64,000 bases of DNA from Taudactylus pleione (GCA_031769625.1 JAUIMM010000124.1:12093501-12157500), one strand, 5' to 3'; counted from the first letter of the stretch, positions 23,081 to 34,557 are shown. Notes: generated by a model not told the origin, from the sequence alone. Program-made: numbers and translations.

Positions 23081-26000
23081 CTGGGTGGTTAGAAACAAAA
23101 GATAAAAAAAATGAAAATAAAAAAAATGAAAAAAAAAAGAAAGAAAAGATAGAGAAGAGATTAGTTTCAGCTAGTGACTGCTTAATGACAACATGAAAAA
23201 ACTAATCACAACTAATAAAAAACAAGCATGTTTAATACTGACATACTGATTGACACCATCTACAGAATGCAACAAAATCATGACAAGGTATCATGATTCG
23301 AATGTGTGAAGGAGGAGCCCACGCCCATAAAACTGGTTAACAAGAAACAAAATGGAAATAAACACGACTAAGGGCTAATGGTTAGTAGCAGTCGGAAATT
23401 GGAGACAATATAATGAATCAGCTTTGAACTGAGAAAGAAATTTGGAGACAGTCAGTGCACACAATCAGTATCTGACTGCTATTAAGCATTAGTATTCCCC
23501 CCAATGGTGCAAGCATTGAAGCATCTATTATTAATGATGATGTGATTATTAACTTGTTAAAAGTAATGGATCTAAAGAATTTAATTTAAAAAAAAATAAA
23601 AAAAATAAAGAAAAGTAAAAGTTTTTAACATAAACTATGGGCCAAACAAGGTAGTTTTTGTTCAATAAACTTTTATTGCTCAATTTCTATTTACAAACAC
23701 AAAATATCTTGGCCTCATAATACAAAGCAATAATAAACTCTGGTCTAGCACAGTAGGCATCATCATGTAAACCAGGAACGGCTAACACTATTGCTACTTG
23801 CAGCATTTCCAGTTGAAAATACTAATTTACACATATAGGACACATATAAAATGCATTTGTATGTAAACACTGTAAAAGTCCTGGCTTTTATTTATTTCTA
23901 GAACTTGAAATACATAAAAAAAAACAAATAATCTAATACACTAATAAAGCATTTTATAACTACAAACAGCCCTCTTTAATTTCAAAGCTAATACTCTGCA
24001 AATACAATAAATTCTGACATTTCATATACATTCCTGCATTATATTTTTATATTTCTTACGCCATCTGTAAATACTATTTTCTTTTCAAAAAATAAAAATA
24101 AAAATACAGTAAAACATAAAAAGTTCTCAAGTGGAAAGTCAACATTCCCAGTGTTCTTGAGTTCTTCCTTCCTCAAATAACTCACATTCTCCTTCACTAA
24201 ACTTGGTCCACTTAACAGTAGTATTTTTTTAAGACTCTTTCAACAGCTTTACTATATATTATGAGGTTCAATTTTCTTTATTTTGTACGGTTGCCATTTT
24301 GACTAAAGCAGAGGAGATGTAGACGAGAAGTATTCAGTGCAAAGTCAGAATTGTGGCATTTCGTAAAATGAAATCCAGTAGGTTCACAGATAGCTTAGTC
24401 TTAAAGGCCACGTATCAATTGGTCAACTTCATAAAAGGGAAAGGTCTCTGGCTTAAAATCATATTACTAAATTTCCCTTCCAATATATTATGCATCCTTT
24501 AGGAACATTGAAATGTGTGACGTTCCCCTTAAGTTCTTACTAAGAACTAGGATGCTTGCTGAATGTTTTCCAGAAAAATAACAAAAAAAATAAATAAATA
24601 TAAAATGTGGTTCATTACTACCACAATTCAATTATACAGTCTAAAGAAGTGTATAATAATAATACACTTAATGCACATTGATTACAATGCACTCTTTGCT
24701 TGGATATTTTTATCCAGTTACAATGTGGTTACTTGGTTATATGCATGCAGAACTACTGCATAATAAGGCAGTAAAACATACTGGCATACCAGTGATATAT
24801 CCTCTGCAAAGTCTCTGGCCATACACAGTACACACAGGTTTAACATCTGTGCAACATCAGATAACAAGAAGTTTATTTCAGTCTGTGTTACAACAATTAC
24901 AATGAATATTGTATAATATAAAGTGTAGTAATTAAGAACTACTCAATTGACTGTCCATCAATAGTCAAGAATGCTTAATTATAAAAGAAATTTGTCTTAT
25001 TGGAGGTCAGAAATTAAAATAATGTAAAAGTTCTTTTTTATTTAATTTGTTATTAAACACTCAATAGACATGAATTTATGCTATGGCTGAATGAAAGGGA
25101 TACACAGTTGTACAACTCCACCAGACCAGAAAGGTTATTTAAAACTAGTACTTTTGATGTTTTGGCATGTAGTAAAATTCCAATTCAATGTAACTAGTGG
25201 AGCATAAATCTTCCAATTTCTATCCATGCTCTTTAAAATACATATACATATATATATACACACACATATTTGTTGTTTTAGACCTGTATTGTAATCTTGT
25301 TAAAAGTCTGTCGTAAGTGCACTTATGTTTAAGAAGGGCCCTTCATATTAGATGGGCCCTTCGAGTAAGAAGGAATGTTGAGACTGACCAAGTATTATGA
25401 ATAATTGTGCATTGTTCTTCACATCCTAAACGAATCACACACTTATTTTCTGAAAGGACACACATATGGAAGTACTATTTTTATTTATTGGATCAACTAT
25501 TATCTATGGAAAGGATTCAATTCAACGCTATGGCTGCAAAGTGCCTCTTGAATACTTTTGTAACAGTAATTTCGTAGAGGTGTACAAGAAAATTAGCGAA
25601 GTTTGGCTACTATAATAGATTGTAATGGGTGTATTCGGACATTGCAATGGTGTCTGGCAATATATGGCCAAGAATTTAAATGCCCCTATATTTGTTAAGT
25701 GGATAATACACAAAAGTACTATTTTATACCATGTGTTAATTTAACTTTCAGCATTTAGGTTATATCGATAAAAATAAGATAAGAATGGCAAGATTTACTG
25801 GCAATATAAAATTATGTAAAGCGCCATGGATTCAAATATTCAATTTCTTCAGCCAAAATAAATACATTTTTAGGTTCTTTTATATTTAAGCATTCACCTG
25901 TCTTGCTTTGCAACACCAAACTTAATTCTGCATACCAACCATAAGAAGTGGCTCCAATTTCTCTTAAAGCAGAGACTGCGTTGTCACCATTTAATAATAA

Positions 26001-26170
26001 AAAAATAAATAAAAAAGGGGCACACTTCCAAAAAACAAACTCAACCATGCTTTGTTACTCATAAGCCTGAATGCCCGCTCTGCATAGTTGGGTTGCATAT
26101 CATGTGGTGTTGTAAAGTGTACTTATAGACAAAGCATTTCTCAGAACAAAAACTACACAGCTAAACTAAC
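23081..26170 (-). other. qki: qki intron / possible QKI-6-type 3' UTR
   Basis: This lies between the QKI-5-specific exon and the QKI-5 terminal exon. It is nearly free of recognisable mobile elements. AATAAA on the minus strand at about 23675-23680, in a GCAATAAAAG context, could end an alternative long 3' UTR, but no independent evidence fixes this. A small palindrome AAGGGCCCTTC...GGGCCCTTC lies at 25336-25365, and a CATATA/CACA run at 25238-25268. Confidence 0.4.
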
Positions 26171-26245
26171 CTCTGTCTGCGGTCACAATCCTTTGGTAAG
26201 GATGGACCCGCATATCATGCCTTCGAACTTTAGTTGCCACCGCAC
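26171..26245 (-). CDS. qki: qki QKI-5-specific exon (nuclear-localisation tail)
   Basis: This 75-bp exon on the minus strand is flanked by an acceptor (AACTAG) and a donor (AGAG|GTTAGT). Translated in the phase left by the 34264-34557 exon, it gives G then AVATKVRRHDMRVHPYQRIV and TADR. This matches the conserved QKI-5 tail, which carries the nuclear-localisation signal that keeps QKI-5 in the nucleus. Its last base starts the alanine codon completed by the next exon. The acceptor has a poor polypyrimidine tract, and TCTAAC and TAAT motifs lie just upstream, which suggests regulated inclusion. Its presence makes the nuclear, splicing-regulator isoform possible. Confidence 0.95.
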
Positions 26246-26259
26246 CTAGTTAAATTGCA

Positions 26260-26279
26260 ATTACCAAGACAAAGTTAGA
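26260..26279 (-). promoter_or_regulatory. Near-consensus QKI response element upstream of the QKI-5 exon
   Basis: The minus strand reads TCTAAC, ten bases, then TAAT, and 15 bases later the acceptor, itself within TTTAACTAG. The consensus is ACUAAY-N1-20-UAAY, so the first position deviates. CTAAC could equally be the branch point. A self-regulatory role is inference. Confidence 0.35.
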
Positions 26280-27067
26280 AAACAATACATCGATTTAAAA
26301 ATACACACGACACATTAACAGTAGGTTTAATCAAAAGTAGATTTTACATGATTATTTGCTACAAAAAAAGGATTTATATTTAAGAAAGCAACAAGTTAAG
26401 GCACAGTAGTTTGAGTCCTTACTATATGAAAGATACGTGTGCAGATTAATATTGCATTTGAGATCGCACCTCTGGCCTTAACCTGTTCAGCCCCACAAGT
26501 TCAGCTGATGTCTGCAAGCACCAGTGACACTGAAGGGTATCATAATGCATTCACTTGCCACTGAATAGCAGTATCTCTGAAATCTGTTAGACCCGAGTAA
26601 AAATAAGCTTTACTAGTCACATAATCATTGAAGTGCTTTATTTGAAGCTGATTAATGCAATTTTTTTCTCTCACTTTAATACTGACATCAGTTAAATAAA
26701 AAAAAAAATCCAGTTTTACATGTTTAATTTACTTGACCTTTTAAATATCTTAAGTCAATAAGTAGGAACCACATGAATTAAGTGATTAGTAAAGCGCACA
26801 GAATAGGAAACTTAGCAGTCAGTATTCTACTACACACTCACTGCTACTTTTTAAACGAATAGACTAAATCAAATATTGATCAACATAAAAGGGTTTATTT
26901 CATCTATGTGCAAAATAAAAAAATAAGTGCAAGTAAGTCACTGACTGCTAGGCAAAAGTTTTTCTTATAGATATTTTTTTTTTTTTTCCAAGACTGCTGA
27001 AACTAGGCAATTGCTAAAATTCAAAACTGGTGGTCATTGAGCGGTCAATTAAGATTTTCTTGCATTC

Positions 27068-27093
27068 TTAGCCTTTCGTGGGGAAAGCCATAC
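27068..27093 (-). CDS. qki: qki QKI-6-type terminal coding exon (GMAFPTKG stop)
   Basis: The minus strand shows TTGCTAAC as a good branch-point match, a pyrimidine tract, TCTTCAG, and then GT ATG GCT TTC CCC ACG AAA GGC TAA. In the phase left by the upstream exon (…GVL G), this reads G-M-A-F-P-T-K-G-stop, the known QKI-6 C terminus. QKI-6 is found in both nucleus and cytoplasm. The exon has no donor and runs into 3' UTR, so it is a terminal exon. It lies 5' of the QKI-5 exon, so inclusion with polyadenylation here excludes the QKI-5 tail. A candidate AATAAA is at 26892-26897 on the minus strand. Confidence 0.92.
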
Positions 27094-27596
27094 CTGAAGA
27101 TAAAAGGAAGGGAATTGAAAAGAAGTTAGCAACTGTCTTAACTTTTGACATAATGTCACACTAGCAGGGTATAGGTAGAAGTCGTCTGAAATAGGAATAT
27201 ATGGATTTTGTAAAATATTTCACATCTAATGTAAAAAGAACGGAAAACCCCAATCCACTCCACTAAATATACTACATAATGTATGGAAACATGGATTGCT
27301 TAATTTCCCAAAGCAATTGTGCTTTCAGTGTGTTATAAGAGCATCAACATTTAAAAAAAATCCTCCCACTATGAACATCCCCACATTAGAAAGATGCAGC
27401 TGATCATTTTTTAACGTTGCTTAAGACATCAGGATGTTTTCATTGATGATATTTAATTGTTGCCATAATATATATTAAAAAACCCATTACATTTGAATTA
27501 AAAGAAGCCAAGTAGGGTGACATAATGGCAAACTTTTTGTTTGCAAGGTTTATGCAAAGTAGTTTAAAAATGTACTAAACAATTGCCATTTCAAAT

Positions 27597-27900
27597 ATAG
27601 ACTAAACCAATACGGCATATGTATGTTCTGTGTGTGGCCAAGTCTGTAAAATTATCATAACAAAATGTGGTTTGGAAAACAGCCGTTGACGCTAACGTAG
27701 CATTTCATATACACAAAGAACATACACATGCCGCATATCATTTTAATCAGCAAAGTCAGCTTGTGCGTCTTTGGCACATCTCATTGCAAATAAGACATTT
27801 GTTGAAAAAAGACGCACGAAAAGATGCTCAGCATGAGTAAACTCACACGGGACTAGGCGCCCTGCAGCAACAATGACTGATGCCTGATGACACATCTGTA
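27597..27900. mobile_element. MITE of the GACACATCTGTA family, copy A
   Basis: The right end reads GATGACACATCTGTA. Internal sequence (GCATATCATTTTAATCAGC, then AGCTTGTGCGTC, then GACGCACGAAAAGATGCTCA) is clearly shared with copy B at 31500-32043. The inner half folds: CATATGTATGTTCT pairs with AGAACATACACATG, and GACGCAC/GTGCGTC pair. Left end uncertain. Confidence 0.6.
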
Positions 27901-28997
27901 CCTTAGTCATAATGTATCACATATATTCCCCATATGTTCAAAGTATTAAATAAAGCTCCAGTTCATGGTTCTCATTACTGTTTTATATTTTCTCTATCGA
28001 CTTAACCACAAAAGCATTGGGGGTATTCCAGTAAACTTGGATGCTTAGTTGGAAATATTGGGTGAATTGAAGGGCAGATATGGACAAAATTGCACAATGT
28101 TTGTCAGGGGTGTTTAGTTACATTGATCTGGCTGTGATGTGACCAATTTGATCTAGAACTTGCTTATTCTTTATTTGAAATAAATCTTCTGTGTCATATG
28201 TGACTCGAAGAGAAATCAAAACACACCAATTGTATACACTGCACTGTAGACAGGACAATATACAGTGCCTTGCAAAAGTATTCACCCCCTTTGCATTTTT
28301 CATGTTTTGTTGCCTCACAACCTGGAATTAAAATGGATTGTTTGATGGTGTGCATCATTTCATTCACAGAACATGACTACAACTGTAAAGTTGTGTTTTT
28401 TTTATATTGTGAATCAAACATTTAGGACAACATAACAGAAAACTTCACCATGTATAACAATTCACCCGCCTAAAGTCAGTACTTTGTCGAGCCACCTTTT
28501 GCGGCAATTACAGCAGCAAGTTCCTTCGGATAAGTCTCTATGAACTTGCCACATCTTGCCCCTTGGATTTTTGCCCATTCCTCAAGGCAAAACTGCTGCA
28601 GCTCCTTCATGTTGGATGGTTTTCGCTTGTGAACAGCAATCTTCAAGTCTGAACAGATTCTCAATTGGATTGAGATCTGGGCTTTGACTAGGCCATTCCA
28701 ACACATTTAAAAGGTTTCCCCTTAATCCACTCGAGTGTTGCTTTAGCAGTATGCTGCGTGTCATTGTCCTGCTTAAAAGTGAACCTCCATCCCAGTCTCA
28801 AATCACAGGCAAACAACCAGGTTTTGCTCAAGAACATCCCTGTATTTAAGCACCATCCATCTTTCCCTCGACTCGAATCAGTTTCCCAGTCCCTGCTGCT
28901 GAAAAACATCCCCCACAGCATGATGCTGCCACCACCATGTTTCACTGTGGGGATGGTGTTCTTGGGGTGATGGGATGTGTTGGGTTTGCACTAGACA

Positions 28998-30595
28998 CAG
29001 TCAGGTGCATAAATATTGGGACATTGACAGAATTTTCATATTTTGAACTCTATTCACCACCACAATGGCTTTGAAATGAAACAAACAAGATGTGCTTTAA
29101 CTGCAGACTTTCAGATTTAATTTGAGGGTAATTACATCCAAATCAGGTGAACAGTGTAGGAATTACAACGGCTTCTATATGTGCCTCCCACTTTTTAAGG
29201 GGCCAAAAGTAAATGGGACTATCAACTCAAAAGCTATTTCATGGACAGCTGTGGGCTATTCCCTCATTATTTCATTATCAATTAAGCAGGTAAAAGGTCT
29301 GGAGTTGATTCTAGGTGTGACATTTGCATTTGGAATCAGTTGCTGTCGACTCTCAATATGAGATCCAAAGAGCTGTCACTATCAGTGAAGCAAGCCATTA
29401 TTAGGCTGAAAAATCAAAACAACCCCATCAGAGAGATAGCAAAAACATTAGGTGTGGCCAAATCAACTGTTTCAAACATTCTTAAAAAGAAAGAATGCAC
29501 CGGACAGCTCAGCAACACCAAAAGACCCGGAAGACCACGGAAAACAACTGTGGTGGGTGACAGAAGAATTATTTCCCTGGTGAAGAAAAACCCCTTCACA
29601 ACAGTTGGCCAAATCAAGAACACTCACCAGGAGGTAGGTGTATATGTGTCAAAGTCAACAATCAAGAGAAGACTTCACAAGAGTGAATATAGAAGGTTCA
29701 CCACAAGATGTAAACCTTTGGTGAGCCATAAAACCAGGAAGACCAGATTAGAGTTTGCCAAACAACATCTAAAAAAGCCATTACAGTTGTGGAACAACAT
29801 CCTATGGACAGATGAGACAAAGATCAACTTGTACCAGAGTGATGGGAAGAGAAGAGTATGGAGAAGGAAAGGAACTGCTCATGATCCAAAACATACCACC
29901 TCATCAGTGAAGCATGGTGGTGCTAGTGTCATTGCGTGTGCATGTATGGCTGCCAATGGAACTGGTTCCCTTGTATTTATTGATGGCAATATTATATGCT
30001 CATATTCAGTCAAATGCTTCAGAACTCATTGGACGGCGCTTCACAGTGCAGATGGACAATGACCCGAAGCAAAAGCAACCAAAGAGGTTTTTAAGGCTAA
30101 AAAGTGGAATGTTATGCAATGGTCAAGTCAATCCCCTGACATGAATCCGATTGAGCATGCATTTCACTTGATGAAGACAAAACTGAAGAGAAAATGCCCC
30201 AAGAACAAGCAGGAACTGAAGACATTTGCAGTAGAGGCCTGGCAGAGCATCACCAGGGATGAAACCCAGCGTCTGGTGATGTCTATGCATTCCAGACTTC
30301 TGGCTGTAATTGCCTGCAAAGGATTTGCAACAAAGTATTAAAAAGTGAAAGTTAGATTTAGGATTGTTTAGTTTGTCCCATTACTTTTGCCCCTTTAAAA
30401 AGTGGGAGGCACATATAGAAACCGTTGTAATTCCTACACCATTCACCTGATTTGGATGTAATTACCCTCAAATTAAATCTGAAATTCTGCAGTTAAAGCA
30501 CATCTTGTTTGTTTAATTTCAAAGCCATTGTGGTTGTGAATAGAGGCCAAAATATGAACATTCTATCAATGTCCCAATATTTATGCACCTGACTG
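28998..30595 (+). mobile_element. Inner Tc1-like transposon with about 220-bp inverted repeats
   Basis: Long inverted repeats run at 28998-29221 and 30375-30595. The left begins CAGTCAGGTGCATAAATATT and the right ends AATATTTATGCACCTGACTG. Inner direct repeats (AAAGTAAATGGGAC type) give the IR/DR layout. TA follows the right end; the left TA is lost. It is inserted in the outer transposase in the opposite orientation. The two arms differ by scattered substitutions. Confidence 0.92.
29358..30341 (+). pseudogene. Inner Tc1 transposase, nearly complete, two indels
   Basis: ATG at 29358 starts MRSKELSLSVKQAIIRLKNQ. The paired-like region has two helix-turn-helices (REIAKTLGVAKSTVSNIL and GVYVSKSTIKRRL) joined by the GRPRKTT AT-hook-like linker. 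ILWTDETKINLYQ holds the first catalytic Asp (about 29812) and VKHGGASVIACACM follows. Near 30005 one base appears inserted. Around 30070 the family's K-H-T-A motif after MDNDPK is lost by a deletion of about 7 bp. The final frame runs QSPDMNPIEHAF (third catalytic residue, Glu) to AVIACKGFATKY and the stop at 30339-30341. Length if repaired would be about 330-340 residues, normal for Tc1. A TTG codon at 29340 in the same frame is not needed as a start. It is non-functional but younger-looking than its host element. Confidence 0.93.
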
Positions 30596-31499
30596 TAGCG
30601 TTTTCCTTGGTGGCTGAAAAGTTCAATTGTAGTCTAATCTGACCAGAGCACCTTTCTTCATACATTTGGGGAGTCGCCCACATGCCTTTTGGCAAACTCA
30701 AATCGTGTCTTCTTATTTTCATCACTAAGTAATGGCTTTTTTCTGGCCACTCTTCCATAAAGCCCAGCTCTATGGAGTGTATGGCTTATTGTGGTCACAT
30801 GCACAGATACACCAGCCTCTTCTGTGGAACTCTGCAGCTCCTTCAGGGTTATCTTTGGTCTCTGTGCTGCCTCTCTGATTAATGCCCTCCTTGTCCGGTC
30901 TCTGAGTTTTGGTGGGCGGCCCTCTCTTGGTAGGTTTGTTGTGGTACCATGTTCTTTCCATTTGAAGATAGGGATTTGATGGTGCTCCCGGGTATCATCA
31001 AAGATTTGGATATTTTTTCAATACCCAAACCAGAATTGTTCTTCTCAACAACTTTGTCCCCGACTTGTTTGGAGAGCTCCTTGGTCTTCATGGCCTCTTG
31101 CTTAGTGGTGTTGCAGCCTCTGGGGCCTTTCAGAAAAAGGTGTGTTTATACTGATAGATCATGTAACACTTAGATTTCACACAGGTGGACTTCATTTCAC
31201 TAATTATGTGACTTCTGAAGGTAATTGGTTGCACCAGAACTTTTGAGGGGCTTCATAGCAAAGGGTGTGATTACATACGCACATGCCAATTTTCACAATT
31301 TTATTTATAAAGATTCTTTTTTATATATTTTTGTCATTTCACTTCACCAAATTAAGACTATAGTGTAGATCCATCACATAAAATTCAGATGAAAAATATA
31401 AATAAATAACAGGTTGTAATGTAACAAAAAAGGTAAAAAGCCAAGGGGGGTGAATACTTTTGCAATGCACTAGTATTGTTGTTGAGGCACTGGCCTGTA

Positions 31500-32043
31500 T
31501 TGATTAAGTGTCACGATTTGGTAATTCCTTTATTGGACACTGTCCGCTACACAATCTTCGTGAAATGCATTTTTATGCAAAAAAAAAAATCACAATATAC
31601 AAATAAAAGGCATCAAAATCATAAAACCCTTTATGGTATAAAAGTTTGCGCCATGCAAGTCGATAGCTCCAAGCATTTCTTTGTGAGACTTTTTACCTGT
31701 AAATGCATCATATTCGCAAAGCGATGCGAATAAGACAAGTAGCTTCTGCTGATTAAAATATGTGGCATGCCTATATTCTGTGCGCGACTGCAGGTGTATC
31801 TGAATGTGAAATGCTACATTAGTGTCAGCTTAGCATTTCACATGAAGTTACAGCCGCATATCATCTTAAATCAGCAGAAGCTGCTTGTGCGGCCTATATG
31901 CATCACTTTGGAAATAAGAAAGATTTGAAGGTAAAAAGTTGCACGAAAGATGCTCAATCGCTACAGAGTCACGCAACAGCAAGGCGCGAAAAGAAGTGCT
32001 GTTTAACACTAAAGAAAGTAAAATGTATGTGGACACATCTGTA
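31500..32043. mobile_element. MITE of the GACACATCTGTA family, copy B
   Basis: It ends GGACACATCTGTA. Two long imperfect inverted halves meet near 31810: TAGCTTCTGCTGATTAAAATATG pairs with CATATCATCTTAAATCAGCA then GAAGCT, and GTGAAATGCTA pairs with TAGCATTTCAC. It adjoins the outer Tc1. Left end approximate. Confidence 0.65.
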
Positions 32044-32743
32044 GCGGCACTGACTCACGGGTAATTGAATGACAACTATGATACTAGATTGAAGAGAACT
32101 GGTACTTGCCATTGACAACTTAAACATCTCATCCAGCAACAATCATTGGTGCAATATTGTATAAAGCATCCATCTAACCTACCTAACGCAAGTTTCTTTA
32201 CACTACTTGATGCATTCATTTATTATTCAGTGAACACTATTGTATTCTCTTTACTTTCTCTGTTTCACATTGAAATCTATGAACAGAGGATATTAACAGA
32301 CACTCCAATTTACCTGCCATCTCCAACTAAGGAGCAAAGTGTGTCAGAATACCCACCATGCTTGCTGATGCACAGGAGAGAAAGGTTGAAAGCTAGTTCT
32401 TTTTATGCCCATTGGATTTCTTAAATATGACCATCTTATTATGTACATTTCATATTCATGATTGTATATATTTTGAATCTATTAAGCGTTTGTGGTATTC
32501 TGAATTTAAGAACCTTTAAGAAAATTAAAAGCTCATGATTTTTGTCATCATTCTACTTCCTCCTCTACCTTTTTAATTTTGAGCTATACATTGCCTCTCC
32601 CATGCTATATTCCAGAGATCCGTTGCTACCTTCATAATCATTGCACTACTTCTATTTTAAAATTTTAAAAACATATGGAGATATACATTGCTGCCATATT
32701 CATTTGTATTACATCATATCACTGAGCATATGTACTGCTGGAA

Positions 32744-32996
32744 TACTATTTGGTTGGGTACCGGATGTCCGCACTTGGGATCCCGGCAGTCAGAATCCCA
32801 ACGCCGACATCCTGACAGGCTATTTTAACCCTACCTCTTAGCCTAACCTTCCCCAGCAGCCTAAACCTATCCTTCCCCCTGCAGCCTAAACCTAACCCTA
32901 CCCCTAGTGCCTAACCCCTAACCCCACTACTTACCATCGGGATGCCGGCGCCGGGATTCTTAACGCCGCCATCCCGACAGCTGGTATTTAAACTAC
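32744..32996. mobile_element. TTAGG-like-core inverted-repeat element, copy 3
   Basis: The left arm contains GGTACCGGATGTCC...GGGATCCCGGC. The right arm's complement contains AATACCAGCTGTCGGGATGG then CGGCG...AATCCCGGC. The core (32825-32935) is CCTAAACCTAACCCTACCCC repeats, the reverse orientation of copies 1 and 2. It lies in a qki intron. Confidence 0.7.
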
Positions 32997-33317
32997 ATCC
33001 CTTACTATGACTGGCAGCATGTTACTATTAATGCTGGCATACTACTGCATTACTACAGAATGCACAATGTGTCCAATGATGGATTGTGGCGAATAGTCTG
33101 GCTTAATGGAAGTGATCTGTAAAAAAACATGAATGTGTAAGCAGATGTCTTGTAAATGTAGTTGTACACTTTAGTAACTAATTAACAATTTCTCTAAAAA
33201 GTTAAAATAGAAGTTGTAAGAAACCACACCACTTGCTCTATTTTAAACTATTTAAATCTTCTATGCAGAGAGTGAAAGCAGTTATCAATTCAGAAATAAA
33301 GGCATACTTGCCTACCG

Positions 33318-33772
33318 TAGAGATGTGTCCTCATACACCTAGTCACACTACAACATGCGGCACGAGATGCCTGGTGCAAGTGACTCTTCAGGTACTGCGT
33401 GATCGCATGCTCTGAACGTTTATTTTTTGCCTGAAAATGCATCTAATCCGCAAATGGATGCGACAAACCACTTCACGAAGAGTGCACTGATTAATTCCAT
33501 GTGTGATACTTGTATAACTGTGTGCGACCAAGTCTGGATACGAAGCACAATGAAACTTGGCGTAGAAAAAAGCATTGTAGCACTTCGTATACAGATTCAG
33601 TCTCAGTTGCACACAGATAAACCAGTGTTTCATATCAAATGAATCATCCATTTGCAGCGAAAACGCAATTTAGGGTGAAAAAGATGCATCAACAAGAGTC
33701 AGACGGGACCTGGCGTGCCAAGAAGCTTTCTTTTGCGCAACTGCAGGAATAGTGTTTGAGGACACATCTGTA
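33318..33772. mobile_element. MITE of the GACACATCTGTA family, copy C
   Basis: The ends TAGAGATGTGTCCTCA (33318-33333) and TGAGGACACATCTGTA (33757-33772) are inverted with one mismatch. If the outer TA is a target duplication, this would be a Tc1/mariner-type MITE. Inside, GCATTGTAGCACTTCGTATAC pairs with GTATACGAAG-like sequence in the left half (GGATACGAAGCACAATG). Confidence 0.75.
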
Positions 33773-34263
33773 TATCACAGGACTCCGAGCGTACACATTT
33801 GGGGGCAAGGTCTCACCAAAAAGTGTGAAATGATGGGACATATGAAAGGTCCAGTGTCTTTCACTGAAATGAAACATGCATATTACTTTATATACAAAAT
33901 ATATATTCCCCATTAATAACAAGATAATTAGTGCCAATGTGCTCCTGAAGTATCTACATGAATATTTGTAAATGTAAAGGTTCTTCATATAGGCAGCACA
34001 TTTTAAAAGTTCAGCAGTCCTTTAAATCTGGTAAGTTATAAATTATCCTGTTTACTCACAGAGCCTAGGAAAATTAAACAGGTTTAAATCATTTTAAATA
34101 TTTTTACCAAAATTATAATTTTTTCCTTTAAAAAAAAAAAAAAAATAAAAAATAATAATTTTCTTTACTTGATAATCAGAATATATCCATGGGTGTGTGT
34201 GGGGACAAAAAATAAAATTAGCATCTGCACAACAGATGACATTGTACAATGTCAGAATCTTAC

Positions 34264-34557
34264 CTAATACCCCACTTGCATCAATGGGATACTCAAGGAT
34301 TGATGTAGCCGGGGCCAGTGTATAGGGGTAGTCATAAGGTGTGTAGATCAAGCCAGCCTCTGGTCCTTGGGACATTAATGTCGGGTGGTGGGCTCCATTT
34401 GGCATGACAGCGGCTGTCTGTATTTGTCTGAGCAAAGGCATTAAGGTAGGGCCAGCTGGCGTAGGGGCACGCAGTGCAGATGGAGGCAGAACAGGCGCAG
34501 GCCCAGTTATGATCCGCGGGGCCTGAGCTGTCGCTGCAAGAGAAAAGGCAAGGGCTG
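34264..34557 (-). CDS. qki: qki penultimate common exon (Pro-rich C-terminal region)
   Basis: This 294-bp exon on the minus strand has acceptor ACTGTAG|CAG and donor TTAG|GTAAGA. It encodes (P)[20 protein letters not shown], then [20 protein letters not shown], then [40 protein letters not shown] and [17 protein letters not shown]. This is the region between the STAR/KH domain and the variable tail of QKI, an RNA-binding protein that controls splicing, localisation and stability of RNAs with ACUAAY motifs. It differs from mammalian QKI mainly in the [21 protein letters not shown] stretch, so it could be qki or a qki2-type paralogue. The first codon is split (phase 1), matching a preceding exon ending in …KSP, which is not in this window. 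A second in-frame acceptor (TTGCAG) lies 24 bp inside the exon. Confidence 0.95.

Larger units (their letters stand above)
28476..31091 (-). pseudogene. Outer Tc1 transposase, split by nested element
   Basis: The start is at 31089-31091 (MKTKELSKQVGDKVVEKNNS), followed by the first helix-turn-helix (IEKISKSLMIPGSTIKS). The frame is then broken by indels through the GRP-like and second DNA-binding part. The reading is cut at about 28997, where the inner transposon enters. The remainder carries a KHGGGSIMLWGMFFS motif and the second catalytic Asp (FKQDNDTQHTA, about 28760). After a frameshift comes WPSQSPDLNPIENL, with the third catalytic residue, and the stop at 28476-28478 after AAVIAAKGGSTKY. 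The DD34E layout is visible, but the gene is dead. Confidence 0.9.
28263..31472 (-). mobile_element. Outer Tc1-like transposon, interrupted by a second Tc1
   Basis: The left end follows TA (28261-28262) and reads CAGTGCCTTGCAAAAGTATT, then CACCCCC. The right end is its complement (GGGGGGTGAATACTTTTGCA, then ATGCAC), with TA at its margin. Removing the 1598-bp inner element leaves about 1.6 kb, the usual Tc1 length. The end sequence is that of the Tc1 group common in fish and frogs. The right border is uncertain by about 3 bp because of substitutions. Confidence 0.9.

Noticed and set aside
27235..27265. Minus-strand GAG TGG ATT (EWI), reminiscent of the QKI-7 tail start
   Set aside because: The next residues (GVFRS) do not match and the preceding bases (…GTGG) are not a splice acceptor in the needed phase.
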